Below, in pieces: positions 38,495 to 46,332 of a DNA stretch of 64,000 nt. How positions within the stretch are numbered: the stretch's first letter is position 1; every line of letters begins with the position of its first letter. The notes beneath the pieces are model-generated. The model did not search any database and was not told where the DNA came from. It saw only the letters and a program-made list of their open reading frames with translations. The DNA lies in the NCBI RefSeq assembly GCF_025561445.1, contig NZ_CP095096.1, forward strand, positions 2,397,822-2,461,821, read 5' to 3'. A program made the translations under genes and the position numbers. This DNA is from Staphylococcus sp. IVB6181. Lineage in GTDB: Bacteria; Bacillota; Bacilli; Staphylococcales; Staphylococcaceae.

Positions 38495-38858
38495 TCAAGA
38501 TTTCCTCAATATATCCTCCATCTTTTTCCCTCTTGCCAATTCATCCACTAATTTATCCAAATAGCGGACTTCCTGCATTAAAGGTTCTTCGATTTCTTCC
38601 ACACGTACGCCGCAAATCACACCTGTTATCATTTTACGATTCGGATTCAACTGCGGTGCTTGTTCAAAGAAAATCTCAAACGTAGTCCCGTTTTCCAAAA
38701 CTTTTTTCGATACCCGCTTGATCATAACCGGTTAACCAAGTAATTACTTCATCCAACTCTGCCTTTGTACGCCCTTTTTTCTCTACTTTAGTTACATAGT
38801 GCGGATATACACTTGAAACTTTCATCGCATTGATTGTTCTTCTAGCCACGCATGTCAC
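38495..38858 (-). pseudogene. DUF2200 protein gene with a +1 frameshift
   Basis: The first frame (ARRTINAMKVSSVYPHYVTK, then [19 protein letters not shown]) and the second ([61 protein letters not shown]) are the two halves of one DUF2200 protein. The break is at a six-T run (38702-38707). With five bases the reading continues GIEKVLENG. Function unknown. Homopolymer-associated, so sequencing error is possible. Confidence 0.85.
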
Positions 38859-38972
38859 TCCTTCTATTATTGTTGTTTACATTATAGCGGTTTGTTTAAT
38901 ATTATATGCAAATATTTAACAAAGCAAGACTGCACTTTATCTTGATAAGCTAGACGCATCTTACATATTAAA

Positions 38973-39005
38973 ACAGGGAGCGTGATGCTAGGTCACACTC
39001 CCTGT
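38973..39005 (-). terminator. Terminator of tagA
   Basis: ACAGGGAGCGTGA pairs with TCACACTCCCTGT with one G-U. On the minus strand TTTTAATAT follows. Confidence 0.8.
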
Positions 39006-39051
39006 CACTGCAATGTCTAAAATGAATAACTTAAACATGCACAGTTTCTAT

Positions 39052-39801
39052 TTACTTTTTCAATCGTTTGCGAAAGACTTTGGTCACAAAACTAGGCAAA
39101 CGTCGCATTCTAGCCATACGTTTCCAATCCGTAATCAAACGATAGAACCATTCAAGATTGGTTTTGCGGAAGAGATACGGCGCACGTTTTTTAGTGCCGC
39201 TGTAAATTTCAATCGAACCGCCCACACCCATAAGCAATGTGTGCTGCAAAAGATGGCGATGTTGTTTAATCCATTGTTCTTGTTTAGGGTAACCCATTCC
39301 TACAAAGACATAATCCGGATTAAAACGGCTGACTTGGCGTATCACCGCTTCATCATCTAAATCGATATAGCCGTGATGTGCATCAAAAGTAATATTCGGA
39401 TATTTATTCTGCAATTCACGCACCGCCGCATGTACTACATTTTCAGCTGCACCTAACAAGAAGACACGTTGATGATAACGTTCTGCAATCTCTAAACAAG
39501 CAGCCATAAACTCAATTCCAGGCACACGTTCTTTTAATGGTGTACCTAAAATACGGCCGGCTTGAATAATGCCTGTTCCGTCCGGAATGATATAATCTGC
39601 TTCGCTGATGAGTGCATGATAGTTGTGATCTTCTAATGCATAATCAACGATTTCCGGATTCGCAGTCACTACAAACATATTATCTGTCGTATCATTTTCT
39701 ATAAAATCATGTACCGCTTCTCTCATTTCCTGCATTGTTACATCATCAAATGGCACGGATAAAATATCTACTTTATTATGTTTATGTATGTGATTTCTCA
39801 T
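39052..39801 (-). CDS. tagA: N-acetylmannosaminyltransferase TagA
   Basis: The 249-residue WecG/TagA-family enzyme has PDGTGIIQAGRILG (catalytic Asp), ERVPGIEF, LLGAAENV and YVFVGMGYPKQEQW. It adds ManNAc to GlcNAc-PP-undecaprenol, making the linkage unit used by TagB. In S. aureus it lies beside tagH; here about 7 kb of accessory DNA separates them. Basic C-terminus (RMARMRRLPSFVTKVFRKRLKK) suits membrane attachment. Confidence 0.95.
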   Translation of the reverse strand: MRNHIHKHNKVDILSVPFDDVTMQEMREAVHDFIENDTTDNMFVVTANPEIVDYALEDHNYHALISEADYIIPDGTGIIQAGRILGTPLKERVPGIEFMAACLEIAERYHQRVFLLGAAENVVHAAVRELQNKYPNITFDAHHGYIDLDDEAVIRQVSRFNPDYVFVGMGYPKQEQWIKQHRHLLQHTLLMGVGGSIEIYSGTKKRAPYLFRKTNLEWFYRLITDWKRMARMRRLPSFVTKVFRKRLKK

Positions 39802-39936
39802 CGCTTCAAACTCCTATCTTACGCCTCTGGTTGAATTTCTTTATTTCTATCATTATACACTTCAGATGAATTGATTGCATTCACAACAAAAAGTGCTATT
39901 CTGAATGCACTATAGAATGAATGAGGTAAGATACAA

Positions 39937-40494
39937 ATGATGACTGAAAAACAAAGAATGTTAAATGGCGAACTGTATGATTCAAGAGATCCTGAACTTG
40001 TAAAAGAACGGCATAAAGCACGGCATGCGAACAAAGCAATCAATAATGCGTTCTCTATCAAAGAACGTATGCAGCAATTCAAACAAAGTATAGGCAAATG
40101 CGGAGAAAATCCTTTCATTGAACCAGATATTCATTTTGATTACGGTTATAATATTGAAATCGGAGATCACTTTTATGCTAACTGCAACCCGATAATGTTA
40201 GATGTTGCTAAAATCAAAATCGGAGACCATGTTTTGCTCGGTCCGAACGTCCAATTAATCACTGCTACACACCCTCTGAATCCAAGAGAACGCGCAACAG
40301 GCTTAGAATTAGGTTATCCTATTACAATCGGCAATCACGTTTGGATCGGCGCAGGTGCCATTATCTTGTCAGGTATTACTATCGGCGACAATGCGATTAT
40401 CGGTGCCGGCAGTGTTGTGACTAAAGACGTACCCGCAAATAAAGTTTATGCCGGCAATCCTGCACGTTATATCAAAGATGTACCGTTAGACTAA
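39937..40494 (+). CDS. Hexapeptide-repeat acetyltransferase (maltose O-acetyltransferase-like)
   Basis: The 185-residue left-handed beta-helix enzyme has an N-terminal Mac domain (KQRMLNGELYDSRDPELVKERHKARHANKAIN) and the NodL/LacA-type motif ITATHPLNPRER with catalytic His, then repeats ITIGNHVWIGAGAIILSGITIGDNAIIGAGSVVTKDVPAN (given by its hexapeptide units), ending YAGNPARYIK. It acetylates a sugar, identity unknown. Own terminator downstream. Confidence 0.9.
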   Translation: MMTEKQRMLNGELYDSRDPELVKERHKARHANKAINNAFSIKERMQQFKQSIGKCGENPFIEPDIHFDYGYNIEIGDHFYANCNPIMLDVAKIKIGDHVLLGPNVQLITATHPLNPRERATGLELGYPITIGNHVWIGAGAIILSGITIGDNAIIGAGSVVTKDVPANKVYAGNPARYIKDVPLD

Positions 40495-40554
40495 AATAGG
40501 TCCGAAGACGCAAGACAATCTTATGAGGTTTTTAATACAATAGACATGAATTTA

Positions 40555-40585
40555 AAGTTGAGGTCGCGCTATCTCAACTTTTTTC
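40555..40585 (+). terminator. Terminator of the hexapeptide acetyltransferase gene
   Basis: AAGTTGAG pairs with CTCAACTT, followed by TTTTTTC. Confidence 0.82.
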
Positions 40586-40608
40586 TATTACACTTAAGAG
40601 GTTAGATT

Positions 40609-41358
40609 ATGCAGCTTATCAAAGATATTCTCAATACATCCATGACACTCCATTTATATTGGGTTGTGTTAATAGCGATAGCTTATATCGTTGTCCATCA
40701 AAAACGTCACAGCTCAAGTTTTGCGATGTTGGATATTATTTTAAATTATATTCCTGTTTTGACACATGAATTCGGACATATCTTATTTAATAAAATCAGC
40801 GGCGGACATACAGAAGATTTAGTGATTGTAACCTCAAGAAGAGAAAGAATCGAAACATCGCGACAAGGGTTCGCAATAACTAGAGCCAGACACAGAAGTA
40901 CAATGATTATTACCACGCTCGGCGGTTATATGATGCCGCCGATTATGCTGGCTGTTGGATTATTTGCAGGCTACTATCATTACCCCTCGCTCTTTGTCTT
41001 AAGTTATACAGCTTTATTTATATATTTCGTCATCATCACTTCACGTAAAGGGACTCCGATTTTATTAACATTATTGTTAGCACTCATGATTTATGGTTTA
41101 ATTCAAAATGGACAGCCAGAATTTATCGTCATTGTATTGTCGATTGTGTATCACTTTATATTAGGTGTCCTATTCGGAGAAGTGCTGCAATCGACTTGGA
41201 CTATTGCAATATTAACGTTCACCCGTCACATAGATTGGGACGGTTCAGCACTGCGCAGGTTAACAGGCATCCCTGTATTTGTGTTCAGTTTGTTATGGAT
41301 TGCCTTTAACATTTATATCGTGTATTCTATTGTAAACATTTTACTATTCCAAAATTAA
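40609..41358 (+). CDS. M50-type membrane metallopeptidase
   Basis: The 249-residue protein has about six membrane helices and an HExxH zinc site in PVLTHEFGHILFNKISGG (residues 54-71). It belongs to the small M50B-like peptidases of unknown substrate, which are unrelated to the site-2 regulator of sigma in this context. RBS AAGAGGTTAG precedes the ATG. A GNAT gene follows at once, so the pair is likely cotranscribed. Confidence 0.85.
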   Translation: MQLIKDILNTSMTLHLYWVVLIAIAYIVVHQKRHSSSFAMLDIILNYIPVLTHEFGHILFNKISGGHTEDLVIVTSRRERIETSRQGFAITRARHRSTMIITTLGGYMMPPIMLAVGLFAGYYHYPSLFVLSYTALFIYFVIITSRKGTPILLTLLLALMIYGLIQNGQPEFIVIVLSIVYHFILGVLFGEVLQSTWTIAILTFTRHIDWDGSALRRLTGIPVFVFSLLWIAFNIYIVYSIVNILLFQN

Positions 41359-41368
41359 GGTGATGAAA

Positions 41369-41863
41369 ATGGTAAAGCTACGTCCAGCAACAGAAATCGA
41401 ATTACCCTTATTTACCAAGGTATACAACCAAGCAATAGCAGAAAGAAATATTACAGCTGATATCAATCAAGTGACTGAAGAGGAAATGGCTAAGATTTTT
41501 GATCAACATGATGCCGCACGTCCGTTATTCACTGTCATCGATGAAGAAGACCGCCCTATCGGTTATGCGAGTCTGAATCACTTTTACGGCCGCCCTGCTT
41601 ATGATGAAACAGCAGAGCTCAGCATCTATTTAGACGAAGACTTGCGCGGCAAAGGGGTCGGCACCAAAGTGATGGAACGTTTAGAACAAGAAGCAAAAGC
41701 ATTAGGTATCCGCTTCTTAACCGGTTATGTCTTTGCGCAAAATCAACCGTGCAACCATTTATTTAAAAAACTGGGTTATGCACTATGGGGAGAATTACCG
41801 CAAATTGCACACATTGATAACAAGCGCTTAGATTTAAATATTTGGGGCAAACAAATCAAATAA
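41369..41863 (+). CDS. GNAT-family N-acetyltransferase (phosphinothricin-type)
   Basis: The start at 41369 (MVKLRPATEIE) is set by AAGG 8 bases upstream. Earlier GTG/ATG codons overlap it. The 164-residue protein has motif A LSIYLDEDLRGKGVGTKVMERLEQEAK and C-terminal HLFKKLGYALWGELPQIAHID, the signature of the Pat/Bar-like GNAT subgroup. Substrate not known. Confidence 0.88.
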   Translation: MVKLRPATEIELPLFTKVYNQAIAERNITADINQVTEEEMAKIFDQHDAARPLFTVIDEEDRPIGYASLNHFYGRPAYDETAELSIYLDEDLRGKGVGTKVMERLEQEAKALGIRFLTGYVFAQNQPCNHLFKKLGYALWGELPQIAHIDNKRLDLNIWGKQIK

Positions 41864-41878
41864 CTGTGTAACGTAAAG

Positions 41879-41920
41879 CAACTGCCAGACTGGTAATCAG
41901 CCGGCAGTTGCTTTTTGTAT
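41879..41920. terminator. Terminator after the GNAT gene
   Basis: CAACTGCC and GGCAGTTG pair, followed by TTTTTG. Confidence 0.8.
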
Positions 41921-41943
41921 CTTTGAGCTTGTACTTCACCTAT

Positions 41944-42654
41944 TTATTTTGTACAAAGCGTATAAATTTTGCTTTTCTTCAGCAGCGGCAGCTTTTGTAA
42001 GAAAGGAGTGATGAGATGGCCTATATATTTCATTCCTAACACCCATAATATACCTAATGCTGTACCTCCAAGGACATCGGTTAAAAAATGTGCATGGATA
42101 TATAATCTTGAAAATAAGATACTGACCCATAACACTGCTATCATCACATAAGCTGTATAACGCAGCGCTTTATTACTGAATTTCGGTATGACCACGCGCA
42201 ATAGAGTCATCGCAATCAATGTACTTGATAGCGAGTGGCCGCTTGGGAAGGAAAAGCCGGTATCTACTAATAAATGATCATAAGGACGGCTGCGCTGAAA
42301 AATCTCCTTTAAGAGAATGCCTAATATTCCTCCGAATCCCACTGTCGCAAGTATCCATAAACTTACTATGTAATAACGTTTCACAAACAATATGACTGCA
42401 CCCGCAACAGCCAGCAAGACAAAAGAGAAAGCATCTCCGTACGAAGCAGCTAAAGTCATAACATCATTAAATAAACCACCGTTATAATTCATTGCAGGTG
42501 CCTTAAACATACGATTAAACCAATTCAATGCGGCTAAATCCATTTTATGTACAAATCCAATATGCAGACATACACCAAGCATCGCAAATACCAGCACGAT
42601 GAAACTTGCGATTATGGTATATGTTTCTAATGAGCTCTTTCTGTTTATATCCAT
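41944..42654 (-). CDS. PAP2-family phosphatase (membrane)
   Basis: The 236-residue protein has six membrane helices and the three PAP2 motifs KEIFQRSRP, FPSGHS and SRLYIHAHFLTD, all with their catalytic residues. Such enzymes dephosphorylate lipid pyrophosphates such as undecaprenyl-PP or phosphatidic acid. Convergent with the GNAT operon. Confidence 0.93.
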   Translation of the reverse strand: MDINRKSSLETYTIIASFIVLVFAMLGVCLHIGFVHKMDLAALNWFNRMFKAPAMNYNGGLFNDVMTLAASYGDAFSFVLLAVAGAVILFVKRYYIVSLWILATVGFGGILGILLKEIFQRSRPYDHLLVDTGFSFPSGHSLSSTLIAMTLLRVVIPKFSNKALRYTAYVMIAVLWVSILFSRLYIHAHFLTDVLGGTALGILWVLGMKYIGHLITPFLQKLPLLKKSKIYTLCTK

Positions 42655-42747
42655 AATCTATTGCTCCATTTCTCTTTTCATAGATTATAACGCATTGCAC
42701 AATAATTTAAATCCGCTTAAAGTCCGACTCAATTTGCATATAAAAAA

Positions 42748-42773
42748 AGACGCAATCAAAGATTACGCCTCTG
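42748..42773 (-). terminator. Terminator of mntR
   Basis: GACGCAATC and GATTACGCC pair with one mismatch. On the minus strand a T7 run follows. Confidence 0.85.
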
Positions 42774-42779
42774 TAGTCA

Positions 42780-43436
42780 TTATTGATCTGTTTTCTCACC
42801 AAAAATGTGATCAGCATTTTCATAACTTAAGATAATCAACGGATCTTCACCTTTTTGAATCGCAATGACTTGGTTAGTGTCATCACGCGATGCTACTGTG
42901 ACTTCATCACCGATAGAAATAGATTTGCTTGAGAGATAAATCAATAATTTAGTACGGTCTCGGACACGTCTGATAGTTACACGATCTCCAGCTTCAAATT
43001 CCTTCAATGAAAGATTATAAATCTCCTCGAAATTGCCGTCGCGCGGAATCACACCGCCATGCGGACAGGTTGTCGGATAATTCAACAGTGCATCTAAATG
43101 TTCTACAAATAAATCCGATACACGATGTTCTAATACCTCTGCTTCTTGATGCACTTCTTCCCAGTTGTACTTCAATATTTCGATTAAGAAAAGTTCCAAT
43201 AAGCGATGGCGTTTAATAATCTCTAATGTATGATTAAAACCTTCTTCAGATAATTTAACACCTTTATAAGGTTTCGTAGTCACATAGCCTGCTTTTTCCA
43301 AACGATTGACCATCTCACTCACGGATGGGGGTTTAATATTTAAATACCGAGAGAGTTGTTTGTTTGTAACGAATGAAATTGCGCCGCCATTATTCAAAAT
43401 CGCTTTTAGGTAATCTTCCTTTTCTTCCGTTAACAT
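42780..43436 (-). CDS. mntR: Manganese-dependent transcriptional repressor MntR (DtxR family, SirR-like)
   Basis: From the ATG at 43436 (MLTEEKEDYLKAIL) it has 218 residues. The N-terminal winged helix LSRYLNIKPPSVSEMVNRLEKAGYVTTKPY, the metal-binding helices (EVHQEAEVLEHRVSD with H and E ligands), and a C-terminal SH3-like FeoA domain are present. It represses mntABC when Mn(II) is available. Divergent from mntA with the operator between. Confidence 0.94.
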   Translation of the reverse strand: MLTEEKEDYLKAILNNGGAISFVTNKQLSRYLNIKPPSVSEMVNRLEKAGYVTTKPYKGVKLSEEGFNHTLEIIKRHRLLELFLIEILKYNWEEVHQEAEVLEHRVSDLFVEHLDALLNYPTTCPHGGVIPRDGNFEEIYNLSLKEFEAGDRVTIRRVRDRTKLLIYLSSKSISIGDEVTVASRDDTNQVIAIQKGEDPLIILSYENADHIFGEKTDQ

Positions 43437-43487
43437 CTTGTCACCGTTCCTTCCATCCAGATTCACTTTATTGTATCACGAAAAGAC

Positions 43488-43516
43488 TTGACAAGCGAAA
43501 ATTCATGACTTATCAT
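43488..43516 (+). promoter_or_regulatory. Promoter of mntABC
   Basis: TTGACA (43488-43493), a 17-base spacer, TATCAT (43511-43516). Confidence 0.85.
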
Positions 43517-43524
43517 GAAATAAA

Positions 43525-43538
43525 TTAGGTTAGCCTAA
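43525..43538. promoter_or_regulatory. MntR/DtxR-type operator
   Basis: TTAGGTTAGCCTAA is a near-perfect palindrome of the DtxR/SirR type (TTAGGTTAGCCTAACC). It lies just after the -10 element, where a bound repressor blocks mntABC transcription. Confidence 0.85.
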
Positions 43539-43561
43539 AAATTATTTTAGGAGGTGTGGTA

Positions 43562-44278
43562 TTGTTAGAAATTAAAAATTTAGATTTACACTTAGGAAAT
43601 AAGCATGTACTTCACAACATCAGCTTATCTATTCCGACTCATGGTGAGATTATCGGCATTATCGGTCCGAACGGTGCAGGTAAATCATCACTTATTAAAG
43701 CGTTAATCGGAGAATTCAAATCACAAGGTCAGCGTTTGCTAGATAACCGACCCATCGAGACACAACTGAAGAATATTACATACATACCGCAAAAAGCTTA
43801 CTTAGATTTAGATTTTCCTATCGATGTTGAAGGTGTTGTCTTATCTGGTGCCTATAAGGATATCGGATGGTTTAAACGCCCTTCTGCAAACATCAAACAA
43901 CGTTTAACAGCACTTTTAGAAGACATGCAGCTGACGCATTTAAGAAAACGTCAGATTTCTCAACTCAGCGGCGGTCAATTACAGCGTGTCTTAGTCGCTC
44001 GTGCTTTAATGACTACAAGCAGCCTTTACTTATTAGATGAACCTTTTGTCGGCATCGACTTCACCAGCGAACAATTAATTATGGAGAAGATCGAAGCATT
44101 AAAAGCAAAAGGCAAATTAATTTTAATCGTACATCATGACTTATCAAAGGCGACAACCTACTTTGACCGCATTATTTTATTAAACCAAACATTGCGCTAC
44201 TTCGGACCAAGTAAAGACGCAATGACCACAGAACGTTTAAATGAGACATTCATGAATCAGGCACCTAAGACACTATAG
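43562..44278 (+). CDS. mntA: Manganese ABC transporter ATPase MntA
   Basis: The TTG at 43562 follows GGAGGTG with good spacing. The 238-residue ATPase has Walker A GPNGAGKSSLI, signature QLSGGQLQRV, Walker B LYLLDEPFVGID and VHHDLSKA. It energises Mn(II) import through MntB and MntC. Confidence 0.95.
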   Translation: MLEIKNLDLHLGNKHVLHNISLSIPTHGEIIGIIGPNGAGKSSLIKALIGEFKSQGQRLLDNRPIETQLKNITYIPQKAYLDLDFPIDVEGVVLSGAYKDIGWFKRPSANIKQRLTALLEDMQLTHLRKRQISQLSGGQLQRVLVARALMTTSSLYLLDEPFVGIDFTSEQLIMEKIEALKAKGKLILIVHHDLSKATTYFDRIILLNQTLRYFGPSKDAMTTERLNETFMNQAPKTL

Positions 44279-44300
44279 AAACAGAAAGAGAGCTAGATCA

Positions 44301-45137
44301 ATGTTCGAATTTATACAACAACTCACACAATATCAATTCTTAAACCGTGCTTTAATCATCTCCATATGTGTCGGCATTGTGTGCGGAACAGTCGGCAGTC
44401 TGATTGTCTTAAGAGGATTGTCGCTCATGGGTGATGCGATGAGCCATGCTGTATTGCCTGGCGTTGCACTTTCATTCCTTTTCAACATTCCAATGTTTGT
44501 CGGAGCTTTAGTCACAGGAATGTTAGCCAGTCTGTTTATCGGATTTATCTCTGATAGAAGCAAGACAAAACAAGATGCAGCTATCGGTATCAGCTTTACA
44601 GCATTTTTAGCGGTCGGGGTCATTATTATCAGTCTGATTAATAGTTCAACGAACTTGTACCATATTCTTTTCGGTAATTTGCTAGCGATTACCAAAACAG
44701 CATACTGGTCAACCATTATTGTCAGCGTTATTGTCCTCTTGCTTATCATCATTTTCTACCGCCCATTGATGATTTCTACTTTTGATCCGACATTTAGCAG
44801 AATGAGCGGTTTGAACACAACTTTCATCCACTATTTTGTCATGTTGCTCTTGTCACTTGTGACAGTCGCAAGTATTCAAACAGTAGGAATCATTTTAGTC
44901 GTTGCACTCTTGATTACACCGGCATCCAGCGCCTTTCTCATTACCAAGAAATTATGGTCTATGATGATTGTCGCCAGCCTTTTCAGTGTCATCAGTGCAA
45001 TTGTCGGAATGTATTTCAGCTATATTTATAACATTCCAAGCGGTGCAACTATTGTTTTGTGTGCATTTGCGATTTATATCGGTACATTTATCTATTCTAA
45101 ATGCGCTCTCAAAATCAAAAAAGGAGTTACATCATGA
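44301..45137 (+). CDS. mntB: Manganese ABC transporter permease MntB
   Basis: The 278-residue ABC-3 (ZnuB-type) permease has about eight helices, including GLSLMGDAMSHAVLPGVALSFLF, the EAA-like cytoplasmic loop, and VGIILVVALLITPASSAFLITKK. The frame ends at the start of mntC. Confidence 0.95.
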   Translation: MFEFIQQLTQYQFLNRALIISICVGIVCGTVGSLIVLRGLSLMGDAMSHAVLPGVALSFLFNIPMFVGALVTGMLASLFIGFISDRSKTKQDAAIGISFTAFLAVGVIIISLINSSTNLYHILFGNLLAITKTAYWSTIIVSVIVLLLIIIFYRPLMISTFDPTFSRMSGLNTTFIHYFVMLLLSLVTVASIQTVGIILVVALLITPASSAFLITKKLWSMMIVASLFSVISAIVGMYFSYIYNIPSGATIVLCAFAIYIGTFIYSKCALKIKKGVTS

Positions 45138-46063
45138 GAAAATTAGTACCCTTGTTAGCAATAATGCTCTTACTCTTAGCAGCTTGCGGCACAGGCAAAG
45201 ATTCAAAATCAGCAGATTCTGATCATAAATTAAAAATCGTCACAACCAATTCAATACTATATGACATGGCAGACAATGTAGTTGGGGACCATGCAGAGAT
45301 CCATAGCATTGTTCCTGTCGGCCAAGACCCCCATGAATATGAGGTCAAACCTAAAGATATCAAAGCCTTAACAGATGCCGATATTATCCTCTACAACGGA
45401 CTTAATCTTGAAACAGGCAACGGCTGGTTCAACAAAGCTTTAGAACAAGCTGGCAAAACAACAAAAGATGACAGTGTCGTACGCGTTTCTAAAGGCGTTC
45501 AACCGATTTATCTGAACGGTGCAAAAGGTGATGCATCTAAACAAGATCCGCATGCTTGGTTAAGTCTTGACAACGGCATCAAATACGTCGAAAATATTCA
45601 ACAAGCTGTAAGTCAGCACGATAAAGCACACAAAGCAGATTACGACAAACTAGGTGATGCCTATATCTCGAAACTTAAACAATTAAATAAAGAAAGCAAC
45701 AATAAATTTAATGACATTCCTAAAGAACAGCGTGCGATGATTACAAGCGAAGGCGCGTTTAAATATTTCTCAAAACAATACGGTATTACTCCCGGCTATA
45801 TTTGGGAAATCAACACTGAAAAACAAGGTACACCTGAACAAATGAAACAAGCTATTCAATTCGTTAAAGATCACAAATTGAAAAATCTATTAGTCGAAAC
45901 AAGCGTCGATCATAAAAGCATGAAAAGCTTGAGCGAAGAAACAGGCGTTCCTATTTCAGGAGAAGTCTATACAGACTCTATTGGCAAAAAAGGCAGTAAA
46001 GGCGATTCTTATTACAAAATGATGGAATCTAATATTGAAACTGTCCATAAAAGTATGAAGTAA
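45134..46063 (+). CDS. mntC: Manganese-binding lipoprotein MntC
   Basis: The start at 45134 (ATG, AAGGAG upstream) overlaps the mntB stop. The 309-residue lipoprotein has the lipobox LLAACGTG (acylated Cys at residue 18) and ZnuA-type metal ligands in DPHEYEVK, DPHAWLSLDNG, LVETSVDHKS and YTDSIGKKG. It delivers Mn(II) to MntAB, supporting superoxide resistance. Confidence 0.95.
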   Translation: MRKLVPLLAIMLLLLAACGTGKDSKSADSDHKLKIVTTNSILYDMADNVVGDHAEIHSIVPVGQDPHEYEVKPKDIKALTDADIILYNGLNLETGNGWFNKALEQAGKTTKDDSVVRVSKGVQPIYLNGAKGDASKQDPHAWLSLDNGIKYVENIQQAVSQHDKAHKADYDKLGDAYISKLKQLNKESNNKFNDIPKEQRAMITSEGAFKYFSKQYGITPGYIWEINTEKQGTPEQMKQAIQFVKDHKLKNLLVETSVDHKSMKSLSEETGVPISGEVYTDSIGKKGSKGDSYYKMMESNIETVHKSMK

Positions 46064-46262
46064 ACTAATTTATCCTTTCAACCATCAGAAAAGACCTCCT
46101 AGTATGTCCATACCATTTCTGATGGTCCATAAATAATCTATCCTAAACATAAATAGCTGTGGTCTTTCCTCCCACTGGACCACAATTCCTTAAGAAAATC
46201 GGTGCTTTGCGATGACATCGATTTTCGAAGCGACAGTGCAGAAGTGCTGTCGCTTTTTTTAT
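46064..46262 (+). ncRNA. rsaC: RsaC-like 3' UTR RNA (short form) with terminator
   Basis: In S. aureus the mntABC transcript is cleaved to release sRNA RsaC from its 3' UTR. Here the region to the next convergent gene has two hairpins with C-rich loops, ACCATCAGAAA/TTTCTGATGGT (46081-46126, loop GACCTCCT) and TGTGGTC/GACCACA (46158-46184, loop TTTCCTCCCACTG), and ends in the terminator AGCGACAG/CTGTCGCT (46229-46254, T7). The layout fits RsaC but is only about 200 nt. Confidence 0.6.
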
Positions 46263-46275
46263 TTTTTGCATAAAA

Positions 46276-46319
46276 ACAGCAGCAGTGTACTCGTTGGTTT
46301 ACGGCACACTGCTGCTATT
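46276..46319. terminator. Bidirectional terminator at the nhaP 3' end
   Basis: AGCAGCAGTGT pairs with ACACTGCTGCT. T-rich tracts follow on both strands. Confidence 0.8.
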
Positions 46320-46332
46320 TTAATTTTTTAAA

